Below are positions 18,856 to 27,206 of a stretch of DNA of 64,000 bases, in pieces (the first letter of the stretch is position 1; every line of letters starts with the position of its first letter). Location: NCBI RefSeq assembly GCF_021655615.1, contig NZ_AP025245.1:434001-498000 (forward strand). Reading direction: 5' to 3'. The notes beneath the pieces are model-generated. The model was not told where the DNA came from, did not search any database, and worked only from the letters and a program-made list of their open reading frames with translations. The position numbers were made by a program, and so were the translations under genes. This stretch comes from Acidianus sp. HS-5 (lineage in GTDB: Archaea; Thermoproteota; Thermoprotei_A; Sulfolobales; Sulfolobaceae).

Positions 18856-19078
18856 TAGCAGTTTACTCTACTTTAACGTGGCTTGAAGATTTTCTATAAA
18901 TTTATATAGTTTAATAAACATATTTTAACGAACCTGTGTAACTCCTCAATTTAAGGGCACTATAACAGTTAATCTACTTCAGAGACTTTACACTTTTCAA
19001 CTAATCGAACGTATACATAAAAACTTTATCGATAATATCGGAATTCTGTACTGCTGAGGGGAAGTAGAACAACTGCCA
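18856..19078 (+). repeat. Family C MITE-like element inserted in family D
   Basis: 223 bp. The left end TAGCAGTTTACTCTACTT and the reverse complement of the right end, TGGCAGTTGTTCTACTT, are inverted repeats. CTTAAGA flanks it on both sides (18848-18854 and 19079-19085). The uninterrupted family D sequence at 15 kb reads through this point once (CCTTAAGAAGTTAAAAG), which gives the pre-insertion state. Confidence 0.75.
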
Positions 19079-19346
19079 CTTAAGACGTTAAAAGAGAAAT
19101 AACGAAATCTGTAAGATGTGCTTCTTATCGATAAAATCATTACCCTTCGCATTTACTATGAAAAAGACTATAATAATGTCTAAAATTTAGAAATGCAATT
19201 AACTGTTCTTTAATCCCGACTCCTTACCAAATTGGTTGACAATGCCAATTATAGTTTAAAGGATGCACTTGTGATTCTACCTAGATTTTCACTATAACTT
19301 ATAGAATAAGGTGACTGCATGAGCGCACAGTTTGAAGAATTCTCGG

Positions 19347-19757
19347 TTATGAGCTAAAACTATTATAAATATTTACGCCGTTCTTAATCCCTGCCTTTAT
19401 TAACTCACTATCATAAGTTGTGAGTTCTATGTTGAGCCTCTTAGCCAGTGCTAATATTATATAATCGTTAAGCATCCTCAAGGATTTGTCATATTTCAGC
19501 ATTTCGACTCCTTTTATAATATCCTCCAGTTCCTCCTTAACAATCTCAAAATCCTTAAGTTCCTCCAGTTTCTGTTTAATGAGGTCAACGTTATTAGTTA
19601 ACTTTGCTAAAACCCACATGTACTCATAAATTACTATTTGCGGGATTACGACCTCGTTTTCAGTTAGGACTTTCACTGCCTCTTTATGTCGTTCAGAGTC
19701 CTCAAAAGTAGAATATACTAGCACGTTAGTGTCAATTAGAATCCTTCGTGAAGTCAT
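19347..19757 (-). CDS. vapC: VapC-type PIN-domain toxin (ribonuclease)
   Basis: 136 aa, a normal length for the family. The PIN-domain acidic residues are visible: Asp in LIDTN near residue 8, Glu in YEYMWVLA near 44, Asp in MLNDYIILA near 97 and Asp in TTYDSEL near 115. PIN toxins are Mg-dependent RNases acting in the cytoplasm. The reading frame overlaps the end of the antitoxin gene by 26 bp, a standard VapBC arrangement giving coupled translation. The target RNA cannot be told from the sequence. Confidence 0.9.
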   Translation of the reverse strand: MTSRRILIDTNVLVYSTFEDSERHKEAVKVLTENEVVIPQIVIYEYMWVLAKLTNNVDLIKQKLEELKDFEIVKEELEDIIKGVEMLKYDKSLRMLNDYIILALAKRLNIELTTYDSELIKAGIKNGVNIYNSFSS

Positions 19758-19971
19758 CTATTGCATCCTCTATTGCTTTATCAATATCACTCTGGTTTAT
19801 CCTCTTACCTAACCTTACTGTAGTCCACTTTTTACGATAAGGTTTAATAATAATTATCCCCTCTTCTTCATTAGCCGTAACGTCGACGTACTCACCTTCC
19901 TTTATGTTCAACTTTTCCCTAACTTCAACCGGTATAGTAATCTGGAAATTCCTAGTAACTTTAACTCTCAT
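19732..19971 (-). CDS. vapB: VapB-type AbrB/MazE-fold antitoxin
   Basis: 79 aa. The N-terminal 45 residues are a SpoVT/AbrB swapped-hairpin DNA-binding domain (VTRNFQITIPVEVREKLNIK, then a GEYVDV strand). The acidic C-terminus (DKAIEDAIDDF) is the part expected to wrap around and block the PIN toxin. It is encoded first in the operon and should repress its own promoter. The upstream region is short, and no operator was identified. Confidence 0.9.
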   Translation of the reverse strand: MRVKVTRNFQITIPVEVREKLNIKEGEYVDVTANEEEGIIIIKPYRKKWTTVRLGKRINQSDIDKAIEDAIDDFTKDSN

Positions 19972-20207
19972 AGTAAGTAAATACAGTTACAGGTTTTAAG
20001 GGTTATGGTCAATTCCTCTTAGCTCATTCCGTCAAGCATATGTTAGACTAATCCAACACGATTAGAACTTTACAGTAAGAAATAAACTGAACACCTATTG
20101 GAGTATCTTAAGAGAGATCCTCATTACCTTTATGATGATGACAGGTTATGCTTAGCTAGACCCTGAAGGTCAAGGATAAACATGGGACAGTACACAACGC
20201 ATATAGC

Positions 20208-20279
20208 TTAAGATGTTAAAAGGGAACTAGAAACTTGTAAGATGCGATTCTTATCGATAAAACCATTTACTATAAAAAA
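20208..20279 (+). repeat. Family D right-part fragment upstream of PaREP1 gene
   Basis: AGCTTAAGATGTTAAAAG, then GTAAGATGCGATTCTTATCG and ATTTACTATAAAAAAG, matches the right part of family D at 15.2 and 19.1 kb. The gap from 19972 to 20379 also contains TAGACCCTGAAGGTCAAGGA near 20160, a segment that recurs in reverse at about 32545-32575. The element supplies most of the DNA just upstream of the next gene. Confidence 0.6.
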
Positions 20280-20379
20280 GGCCTCGTATCAGCGTGAAAA
20301 GTGTTTAGCAGAACGAACGAGTATCACTTCTGTAAGAGCAAGCTTATCTTTAATAAACGCAATTTTCAGTAGTATACTT

Positions 20380-20850
20380 ATGGAAGAGATAATAAAAAAG
20401 GCTAAGGAAAAAGGTATTGACGTAGAGGACGTGCTTATAAGAGAGATAGCTAAAAACGACCCTCACGAAGGGGTCAGACTAAGGTTAGAAATAGCGGAAA
20501 AGTACATGAACGAGGCTTACGATTATTTAAAGAAAGGTGACCCAGTTCAAGCTTCTGAGAAGGCTTACAAGGTAGCTGAAGAAATAGTTAAGACATTAGC
20601 AGAAAAGTTCAACATTAACGAATATAGGCAAGCAGTGACCGAAGGTAGATGGTATACGTACTTGCTCGCTAGTGCGACTAATGAGTTGTCAAAGAGGTTG
20701 GGTGACTGGGTTGCAGACGGATGGAACGCAGGGTATGTACTACATGTCTGGGGTTTCCACGAGGGTAAGTTGAGCGTGGATAAGATTACTGTAAACGTGG
20801 AAAAAGTGAAGAAAATGCTGGAGAAAGCGAAGAGTGCATTAACGGTCTGA
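20380..20850 (+). CDS. PaREP1-family HEPN-like protein
   Basis: 156 aa, all helical. It matches PaREP1 proteins: ARK-like helices, then GDPVQASEKAYKVAEE at about 62-77, EGRWYTYLLASA near 90-110 and LHVWGFHEGKLS near 125-136. PaREP1 proteins are abundant in Crenarchaeota and have a HEPN-like fold. Some relatives pair with nucleotidyltransferases, but no partner is adjacent here. I start at the ATG at 20380 because the earlier in-frame Met lies in family D repeat DNA and the paralogue at 37131 begins at the same place (MEELIRKAEEKG). Confidence 0.85.
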   Translation: MEEIIKKAKEKGIDVEDVLIREIAKNDPHEGVRLRLEIAEKYMNEAYDYLKKGDPVQASEKAYKVAEEIVKTLAEKFNINEYRQAVTEGRWYTYLLASATNELSKRLGDWVADGWNAGYVLHVWGFHEGKLSVDKITVNVEKVKKMLEKAKSALTV

Positions 20851-21162
20851 ATGCTTATTTCCTCTCCTTATAGTCGAGTAATAACGGGTTTGTTTCAATT
20901 TCACATCGTTAAAAGGTCTAGCGTAACGCTTAGAATCGCTAGTCGACTATCCAATCGTATTACCTACTAGCTGATGAGAATTATTTTCACAGCAAGATTT
21001 TTGGTCTACTGAAAGGGCTAGGGTGTCCTATTGTATATCCGTTGGCGGAATTAATTAGACCCACGTTTAGGTTAACTTCTAACGATGGCGCAAAATGCCT
21101 AGTTAGTTACTGCCTTACTCACGTTAAGGAAACTATATATTAGAGCACATCGTGGTTATTTC
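20851..21162. other. Gap before the TPR gene, with small palindromes
   Basis: No gene was found. TAGTCGACTA at 20940-20949 is a perfect palindrome. AGCGT-A-ACGCT just upstream is a short perfect hairpin. Their position, over 200 bp before the next start, does not suggest an operator. Confidence 0.3.
21134..21141 (+). promoter_or_regulatory. TATA box of the TPR-protein gene
   Basis: TATATATT centred about 26 bp before the ATG at 21163, the spacing expected of a leaderless Sulfolobales transcript. Confidence 0.6.
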
Positions 21163-21645
21163 ATGGATATAGAAAAATTGATAGAAGAAGGTTATAAGAA
21201 ACCTGATGAAGAATTGGAGGATTATTTTAAAAAGCTTTATCAAGAGTTTGGCGATAACCCTAGGGTCATCTACGAGTACGCAAATGTGTTAGATTACTTG
21301 GGAAAAGAAAAGGAGGCAATACCGTTATATAGGGAAGCCTTAAGGAAAGGTATAACTGGGAAGTACCACGATATGTGCTTAATACAGTTAGCCAGTTCCT
21401 TACGTTTGGTTGGAGAATTGGACGAGAGTTACGAAATCCTTTCTGACATTTACAATAAGAGTAAAGAACCTTCTTCTCTCCTATTCCTTTCTCTTACAAT
21501 GTTTAATCTAGGCAGGGCTAGTGAAGCGTTTTGTCTAATGTTTAAGCACATTTTAGGAAGAAATGAAGGCTTCCTTGGAGAGTATAGGAGGGCGTTGACG
21601 CAGTATATAGACGGGATATGCGTCGACAATTCTCAAAGAGCTTAG
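21163..21645 (+). CDS. Tetratricopeptide-repeat protein
   Basis: 160 aa. Three to four helical pairs follow the TPR pattern, for example VIYEYANVLDYLGKEKEAIP at about 35-55 and MCLIQLASSLRLVGELDESY at about 75-95. There is no signal peptide, membrane helix or enzymatic domain. TPRs bind other proteins; the partner is unknown. It is monocistronic with its own TATA box. Confidence 0.75.
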   Translation: MDIEKLIEEGYKKPDEELEDYFKKLYQEFGDNPRVIYEYANVLDYLGKEKEAIPLYREALRKGITGKYHDMCLIQLASSLRLVGELDESYEILSDIYNKSKEPSSLLFLSLTMFNLGRASEAFCLMFKHILGRNEGFLGEYRRALTQYIDGICVDNSQRA

Positions 21646-22094
21646 TAAGGTTTAAGACATGTTTGAGATCCTTATGAATATTTCATTTAATATTTATTCA
21701 TATTTCTTAAGGTAGGAATCAGAACTTTACGAATTAAATTGTATACTTTATAAAATCCTAGAGGAGATTTTAAAAACTATTAAATTCATTATCTCGGAAA
21801 GATAATACTAAAACTTGATTATTCTATAATACACACAATATTTTGCTAACTTCTGGTACAAAGTGTTCATTTTCACTAAAAGGAACTGTTCTAATGTAGT
21901 TAGCCCTAATATCCTTTACCTCCGTCAAATAAGCTCAGTTCAATGACGTCTAAAACTCGAACCTTCTACATAGGGTAAAAAGATGCTAACCGTTCTCTAA
22001 GCAATACTTCGCTATCCAATTGTTATAGCCATGTCGTTGAAAAAGGGTTTCTAATTATACTAAAGATTTTAAGGTTAGGTAGGGAAGTCATATT
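21646..22094. other. Non-coding gap
   Basis: About 450 bp of AT-rich DNA with no credible ORF. ACTGTTCTAATGTAGTTAGC near 21887 weakly resembles the family B left terminus and may be a decayed end. Confidence 0.3.
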
Positions 22095-22619
22095 ATGGAG
22101 TCACAGTTACCTAAGTTTTTCAAGGAGCCGGAGAAGTATTCTAGACTTAGGTTACTTGAGGCTTTGCAGGAGCTTTACTTGAGTATTGAAATGCTCAAGA
22201 ATGGCTATAGTAGAAACTCTGCAAGTAAACTCTTCCTTTCATGGAAGACACTGTTAAGCTCAATTGTTGTTGCCAACTTTAATAAAATAATGGAGATGAA
22301 GAAAGGAAAGGAAGAGGAAATTAAATTGTATATGAGGATAGGGTATTCAGCACCTACTACCGGTCTAGTTGGGATTTCGAGAGACCTTGAAGACCTCGGT
22401 TTTAAAGGTTTGGTAAATTTAACTACTGCAATGTTAGGCATTCATAAGTATGCGTATAATGGCTTAGATAAGGACATAAGTCCATTTCACAGTAGGAGCG
22501 AAGCTATAATCTCTATAAAGGAGTTAATAAAGGCTAAAGTCGATATAATATCGTCCATGAAGTTAGGTGATGAAGAGAAGGAACTCTTTGAGAAAATAAA
22601 GAGGTTAATCTCCTTTTAA
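22095..22619 (+). CDS. HEPN-like / PaREP-type helical protein
   Basis: 174 aa, helical throughout. The N-terminal third (RLRLLEALQELYLSIEMLK, then SASKLFLSWKTLLSS at about 41-55) has the helix-loop-helix pattern of archaeal PaREP/HEPN proteins. It is not closely similar to the PaREP1 genes at 20380 and 37131. The RxxxxH RNase motif of active HEPN domains is not evident. The role is unknown; the family is commonly linked with defence or toxin systems, but nothing next to it supports that here. Confidence 0.6.
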   Translation: MESQLPKFFKEPEKYSRLRLLEALQELYLSIEMLKNGYSRNSASKLFLSWKTLLSSIVVANFNKIMEMKKGKEEEIKLYMRIGYSAPTTGLVGISRDLEDLGFKGLVNLTTAMLGIHKYAYNGLDKDISPFHSRSEAIISIKELIKAKVDIISSMKLGDEEKELFEKIKRLISF

Positions 22620-22641
22620 GAGTAGTTATGTGTCATATGCC

Positions 22642-22737
22642 CGCTTTGTGGTGGGTCATTTCAATTTTCATCAAGGCTAACGTAAAACTTTTAACTAACG
22701 TCGTAAAAGCTAGCCTAAAGAACTACGCAACAAAGCA
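22642..22737 (-). repeat. Family A element, short reversed copy
   Basis: Both ends are present, CGCTTTGTGG at the left and CAACAAAGCA at the right. The interior, TTTCAATTTTCATCAAGG then CTAACGTAAAACTTTTAA, is the reverse of the usual orientation. At 96 bp it is shorter than the other copies. Confidence 0.7.
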
Positions 22738-22822
22738 ATGCCAAAATAAAGCTGAATGGACTACACTGGAATAAAATGGGCACAGTGGGCATATTTACGT
22801 ATGACATTTTTAAATAAATAGA

Positions 22823-23022
22823 GTCGCTATTCTATTTTAACGTAGCTAGAATTTTTTAATGAATCAAGGTATTCACATAAACTTATTTTAACGAATTTGT
22901 GGAACTACTTGACATGAAAGGCTAAACACATTCACATACTTTACACTTTTCAATCTGCCAAATGCAAACCTAAAAACTTTGTTGGTAATTCAGTATTACC
23001 AAGGAAGGTAGAACAAATGCTA
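22823..23022 (+). repeat. Family C element, diverged copy
   Basis: Shares TATTTTAACG, CATAAACTTATTTTAACGAA, TTTACACTTTTCAA and AGGTAGAACAAATGC with the 18856 copy, in the same order. The terminal repeats are eroded. Confidence 0.6.
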
Positions 23023-23065
23023 AATGTCACAACGAACTTCTGGCACTATCTCAGCTTTTCTTTTA

Positions 23066-23080
23066 GTGCAAATTTTGCAC
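23066..23080 (+). promoter_or_regulatory. Operator-like perfect palindrome GTGCAAA-T-TTTGCAC
   Basis: A perfect 7-bp inverted repeat with a single central base that abuts the TATA box at 23081. In archaea this is where activators (over the BRE) or repressors act. It is a strong candidate regulator site for the methanethiol oxidase gene. The regulator is unknown. Confidence 0.6.
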
Positions 23081-23089
23081 ATATAAATT
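23081..23089 (+). promoter_or_regulatory. TATA box of the SBP56/methanethiol oxidase gene
   Basis: ATATAAATT lies 40-48 bp before the ATG. Transcription should start near 23110, leaving a short leader with GAGAG just before the start codon. Confidence 0.6.
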
Positions 23090-23128
23090 AAAATAAATGA
23101 CACAAAGTCAAAATATAAACAGAGAGAC

Positions 23129-24505
23129 ATGATAACCTTTAGGAGTGATCCAACATTCTACCCTTCCCCTAAATCAGCAATGAAAGCGAAGCCCGAGGAA
23201 TTAGCCTATGTAGCCTGCCTCTACGAAGGGACTGGTGTAGATGCTCAAGACTACCTAGCAGTGGTAGACGTAAACCCCAGTTCACCTACGTATTCAAAGA
23301 TCGTTGGAAAAGTTAACCTACCTAATAAGGGAGACGAACTACACCACTTCGGCTGGAACGCCTGCAGTTCTGCTTTATGCCCTAACGGGATCCCGGGGAT
23401 AGAGAGGAGGTATTTAATAGTGCCAGGCTTGAGGTCTTCGAGGATATACGTCATCGACACTAAGCCTGACCCAAGGTCGCCTAAAATAACTAAAATAATT
23501 GAGCCGGAAGAGGTAAAGGAGAAGACGGGATACAGCAGGCTACATACAGTACACTGCGGTCCCAACGGGATATACATAAGTGCTTTGGGTAACGCAGATG
23601 GCGAAGGCCCAGGAGGAGTCCTAGTTTTAGACCACTTTAACTTCAATGTATTAGGGAGGTGGGAGATAGACAGGGGAGACCAGTACTTTGCCTACGATTT
23701 TTGGTGGAACTTACCGAACGGTGTAATGGTAACGAGTGAGTGGGGAGTACCGAATACAATAGAAGGCGGGCTAAAGCTAGAGCATTTAAAGGACAGATAC
23801 GGCAACAGGGTACACTTATGGGATTTGGAGAAGAGGAGGGAGGCATCTTCACTAACCTTAGGTGAGGAAAACAGGATGGCTCTTGAACTTAGGCCTTTCC
23901 ACGACCCTACAAAACTCATGGGTTTCGTTAACGTTGTAGTAAGCCTCAAGGACTTGAGCAGTTCGGTCTGGCTTTGGTATTATGAGGGAGGTAAGTGGAA
24001 CGCTGAAAAGGTAATTGAGATAGGTGCGGAAAAAGCAGACGGTGGGCTTCCGGAAATCTTAAAGCCTTTCAACGCAATCCCTCCCCTTGTTACAGACATA
24101 GACTTATCGTTAGATGATAAGCACTTGTACGTCAGTTGCTGGGGCACTGGGGAAGTAAGGAAGTACGACGTCTCTGATCCCTTCAAGCCCGTGCTAGTAG
24201 GGAAAGTAAAATTGGGAGGGATAGGCTCTAACGAGACCCACCCATCTGGCGGTAAACTTACTGGAGGACCACAAATGTTAGAGATAAGCAGGGACGGTAA
24301 GAGAGTTTACGTTACTAACTCCCTGTACAGCACTTGGGACAACCAATTCTACCCCGAGGGAATAAGGGGTTGGTTAGTTAAGCTTAACTCAGGGGACGGC
24401 TTTAGTCTTGATAAGGAGTTCTTCGTGGATTTCGGCAGTGCTAGGGCTCACCAGGTTAGGTTAAGTGGTGGGGATGCAAGCTCAGATTCTTATTGCTACC
24501 CTTAG
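23129..24505 (+). CDS. Selenium-binding protein 56 family, probable methanethiol oxidase
   Basis: 458 aa, the usual length for SBP56. Members oxidise methanethiol to formaldehyde, sulfide and peroxide. The conserved HHFGWNACSS stretch is at about 72-81, with the functional Cys at 79 and a second Cys at 84. Conserved His-containing segments (LHTVHCG, ETHPSGG, RAHQVRL), which include the metal ligands of the family, are all present. The C-terminus (GGDASSDSYCYP) has the family's typical ending. No signal peptide is seen, so a cytoplasmic enzyme is likely. The next gene overlaps the 3-prime end, giving a two-gene unit. The exact substrate in this organism is inferred from the family. Confidence 0.88.
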   Translation: MITFRSDPTFYPSPKSAMKAKPEELAYVACLYEGTGVDAQDYLAVVDVNPSSPTYSKIVGKVNLPNKGDELHHFGWNACSSALCPNGIPGIERRYLIVPGLRSSRIYVIDTKPDPRSPKITKIIEPEEVKEKTGYSRLHTVHCGPNGIYISALGNADGEGPGGVLVLDHFNFNVLGRWEIDRGDQYFAYDFWWNLPNGVMVTSEWGVPNTIEGGLKLEHLKDRYGNRVHLWDLEKRREASSLTLGEENRMALELRPFHDPTKLMGFVNVVVSLKDLSSSVWLWYYEGGKWNAEKVIEIGAEKADGGLPEILKPFNAIPPLVTDIDLSLDDKHLYVSCWGTGEVRKYDVSDPFKPVLVGKVKLGGIGSNETHPSGGKLTGGPQMLEISRDGKRVYVTNSLYSTWDNQFYPEGIRGWLVKLNSGDGFSLDKEFFVDFGSARAHQVRLSGGDASSDSYCYP

Positions 24506-25013
24506 CTTCTTGGCAGGGGTTGCTGAAGGGCTAAACGTGTATAAGGGACCCCTTTTTTCTTTATATTTGAGGAAGTTCAATAAAAGGGTTGAGGGTTTTT
24601 TACTCCCCGTCTTATCTTTGCCCTTGTTTTTGTGGACTGCAGTCTTCGTTGAGTTTGATATACCGTCTGTCACAGTCTTAGGCGTAGTCTTAGTAATAAT
24701 GTACGTAGTTAAGTTCTTGGTGTGGAAGTATAACCATTACACAGGTAGTTTTAGCCCTAACTTTAGGACTGCAGTGAAATGGATGGTGATAAACTACTCT
24801 ATAAATATGGAGTTCGTCCTCCCTATATTCTTGGCAGTACTTAATATTACGTCATACGTCATTTTCATGCTGACTAACTTTTCGTTAAAAGTAGTTTTCT
24901 CCGTTTCTAACGAAGACTTGTTAAGGAGGTTGGCAATGCTTAATATGGAAGTAGTTAGCATACTCGTCGGTTTAACGCTAGGTTTATTCCTAGTAGCTTC
25001 TCAATTTATATAG
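24474..25013 (+). CDS. Polytopic membrane protein coupled to the SBP56 gene
   Basis: About 179 aa with four to five hydrophobic helices (about 5-20, 40-58, 64-84, 104-135, 152-175). The reading frame overlaps the end of the SBP56 gene by 32 bp. The ATG at 24474 is preceded directly by GGTGGGG; in-frame GTG codons at 24465 and 24468 are alternatives. The family is not recognised. The overlap means coupled translation, so a role tied to methanethiol oxidation, such as handling of substrate, product or electrons at the membrane, is a reasonable inference. Confidence 0.7.
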   Translation: MQAQILIATLSFLAGVAEGLNVYKGPLFSLYLRKFNKRVEGFLLPVLSLPLFLWTAVFVEFDIPSVTVLGVVLVIMYVVKFLVWKYNHYTGSFSPNFRTAVKWMVINYSINMEFVLPIFLAVLNITSYVIFMLTNFSLKVVFSVSNEDLLRRLAMLNMEVVSILVGLTLGLFLVASQFI

Positions 25014-25016
25014 TAG

Positions 25017-25180
25017 ATTTTATCTAAAATTCTTGTTACGTAACCTTAAGTAATAGAAGAGATTAACTAAGCCTTTGACATCTTCACGGACAAGATTTAT
25101 TGTAATATTAAAAAAATGAAAATATTTATGAAGAGAAATTCCCGTAAACTACTGTTATATAGTCTTTAAATGCTAATGCA
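25017..25180 (+). repeat. Family D element, partial copy
   Basis: Shares AATAGAAGAGATTAACTAA, AAAATGAAAATATTTATG and GAAATTCCCGTAAACT with the 15.0-kb copy, in order. The left end starts inside the gene-3-prime region, and the right part diverges after TATAGTCTTT. Confidence 0.6.
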
Positions 25181-25322
25181 AAGGACATCTTGTAGCTTCC
25201 ATTATTTACTAGTCCTTTGTAACTAAAGACTTTAGTATTCTTAATATAATGCAACGTACTTTACAAGTGTCTCCTTATTCTTTCCATTCTTACACTTTCG
25301 TCAAACCTCCTAGCTTCTTTCT

Positions 25323-25733
25323 TTATTTTTTAATTATGGAATTTACTATCACCTTCTCTTTATCTCCTTCATAATCTACGGATATTTCTATCTTCTCTTC
25401 AGTGACGTTGATGATTATTTTCCCGTTACCCTTAGGTGGGACTCCCTTGTAACTCCTGTCAATTAGGCGATCTAAAGTTTGCGATATTAAACCGGGTTGA
25501 AGTATGAGTATGTAAGTTACGGACTCAGTTGAAACGTATTTCCTCACTCTAGCCTCTACGTCGAAGGCTGAAAAGATGGAATAGAGTTCGCCGTATATGT
25601 AGAAAACGTTCTCATTTTCTTCATTAACTATAATAAAAGGGGTAAAATTCGTAAAAAAGAACTTTTGATTCGAAAATAACTTTAACATTACATCTTTCTC
25701 AAACGATGATGAGATAACTACTTTATTATTCAC
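25323..25733 (-). CDS. Hypothetical protein, possible START/SRPBCC-like fold
   Basis: 136 aa, mixed alpha/beta, no signal peptide, no Cys, no membrane helix. The alternation of strands with one long helix near 85-97 (PGLISQTLDRLID) recalls small ligand-binding folds such as SRPBCC, but no family motif confirms this. It is monocistronic. Confidence 0.55.
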   Translation of the reverse strand: MNNKVVISSSFEKDVMLKLFSNQKFFFTNFTPFIIVNEENENVFYIYGELYSIFSAFDVEARVRKYVSTESVTYILILQPGLISQTLDRLIDRSYKGVPPKGNGKIIINVTEEKIEISVDYEGDKEKVIVNSIIKK

Positions 25734-26395
25734 ATATATCTGTAGATTTTGGTTATATATAAATGTATTCTTTTATAATCATGTGTTCAGCAATATCCCT
25801 TTCTTTTCTGTAAGTTAATATTATAGTGAAGTTATTCTGATTGGTACTTCGTGAGTATTTAACGATGTCATGTATGCCTAACAAGTCTGAATAGTGGGAG
25901 GAACGATTAAGAGATTATTAAAAAGCAGATTTTAATTCAAGTGTTGTTGAGGCTGAGTTTCGGTGTAACTCTATTAACTCTGACGAACATGAGAAGGAGA
26001 GGGATTGGGTACTGTATCAGCTTAGTATCTGTGAAAGGAGTGATTAAAAACAACTAAAAGCATTATAGGCATTCATCCTTAATCTCTATTGTGATCCCTT
26101 TAACAAGTTTGTTTAGATGTTTTCTGAAAATATATGCTATTCTTTATTAAGTATAAATGATGGCATAATCATTTGTATGTTGATCCATTAATTAAGGAAA
26201 TCTCCATAAAAAACTAATATTGATAGATTTTTGTATATTGCTGAAAATCAACATCATAATCGATTTTATGTACTCAGTAATAAGCTCTCTAGCATTTCTT
26301 AACTTTTTATCTAGAAAATAAAATTTAAAACTATTAAAGAAAATAAAGGTTATTTTCATATTTAATCTGTGTTGTTCAATTGTTTCCAATTTAAG
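25734..26395. other. Long non-coding gap with a possible gene remnant
   Basis: About 660 bp without a confident gene. Positions 25922-26047 form a 41-codon open frame with no start codon. It is rich in charged residues (SDEHEKERDWVLYQLSICE) and could be the tail of a lost gene. The remainder is AT-rich with no repeat family recognised. Confidence 0.3.
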
Positions 26396-26929
26396 CTACT
26401 TTGCTAAGTAAGTTCCAATACTAAACCCCCATATTAACTCTGGATATACTATCATCCTCTCCATTCCCCCTGGGCCCAAAGGCCCGTAATAACTCGTTAC
26501 GTAGAGAACCAGAGAAGATAGCGTCATTAAGCCTAATATAACCCAGAAATATTTTACTGCCCCATGAGCTAAAGTTAAACCACTCAATATAGCTCCGATT
26601 CCTCCGAATAGGAACGCTATTAATGCCGAAATTAGGTGAGGAGCCCCAGTAGTTTCCGGAAATATTCCAACAAACATCGCACCTAATCCCGCCAGAAATA
26701 CGGCAAACGAAAACAACTTTCTTAATAGCACAGCCGACACCATCAGTAAAATCCCCAATACAATTATTGATGAATTAAATATTATTGCAGTTCTTCCAAC
26801 TCCTAAGTCGCTTATATAATTAAATTTGACGGAGTAGTTTGGATACAATGTTTCAGAGATAAACATAAGGAAGAAAAATTCCGTAACTCCTAAGAGTATA
26901 AGATAACTTGAAATTTTATATTTATCCAT
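26396..26929 (-). CDS. DUF998-family membrane protein
   Basis: 177 aa with six hydrophobic helices. The characteristic DUF998 segment (YPNYSVKFNYISDLG) follows the first helix, with FNSSIIVLG next. These are small integral membrane proteins of unknown function, found in archaea and bacteria. The gene stands alone. Confidence 0.8.
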   Translation of the reverse strand: MDKYKISSYLILLGVTEFFFLMFISETLYPNYSVKFNYISDLGVGRTAIIFNSSIIVLGILLMVSAVLLRKLFSFAVFLAGLGAMFVGIFPETTGAPHLISALIAFLFGGIGAILSGLTLAHGAVKYFWVILGLMTLSSLVLYVTSYYGPLGPGGMERMIVYPELIWGFSIGTYLAK

Positions 26930-27206
26930 GACTAATTATTTAGAAATTAAAGTTAATAAATCGTGGAGTTTACTTTGCGGCATGTTAACGCTTATAGGAG
27001 CTATGACTTTTCACATTAGTCATATAATTTGTCATTTATTACGTACTTCTTGCTACAGGGAATTGAAGTTAGAAGTCTAGAGAATTTGGAAGTTTTTGAT
27101 TTATTGCTAACTGAAAGCAAGATATTAGAAATTCACGCTCTCGTACTAATAATAGGCTACAGAAGGAGAGAAAGTATAAAGAGCTAAGCAGATTTTCATA
27201 CCCCTA

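Larger units (their letters stand above)
18416..19327 (+). repeat. Nested composite: family B containing A, D and C
   Basis: The outer ends are family B: TGATCTCATGGGTCATCTTG at the left and, at the right, AATAAGGTGACTGCATGAGC followed by GCA. Inside are a family A copy at 18457-18585, the left part of D at about 18590-18850, a complete family C element at 18856-19078, and the right part of D at about 19079-19170. The last stretch includes family B interior. A further family A end fragment, TGCTTTGTAGGG, precedes it at 18401. The 1-kb gap between the propeller gene and VapC is therefore almost wholly mobile-element debris. Confidence 0.7.

Noticed and set aside
20242..20379. N-terminal extension of the PaREP1 protein
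   Set aside because: It lies in family D repeat DNA, and the paralogue at 37131 starts at the position equivalent to 20380.
22637..22742. ATGCC on both sides of the reversed family A copy as a target duplication
   Set aside because: Only 5 bp, unlike the 9 bp at the 14521 copy; chance cannot be excluded.
26192..26389. 65-codon minus-strand ORF after the DUF998 gene
   Set aside because: AT-rich, Phe/Lys/Ile-biased, TTG start without a ribosome site; looks like chance.
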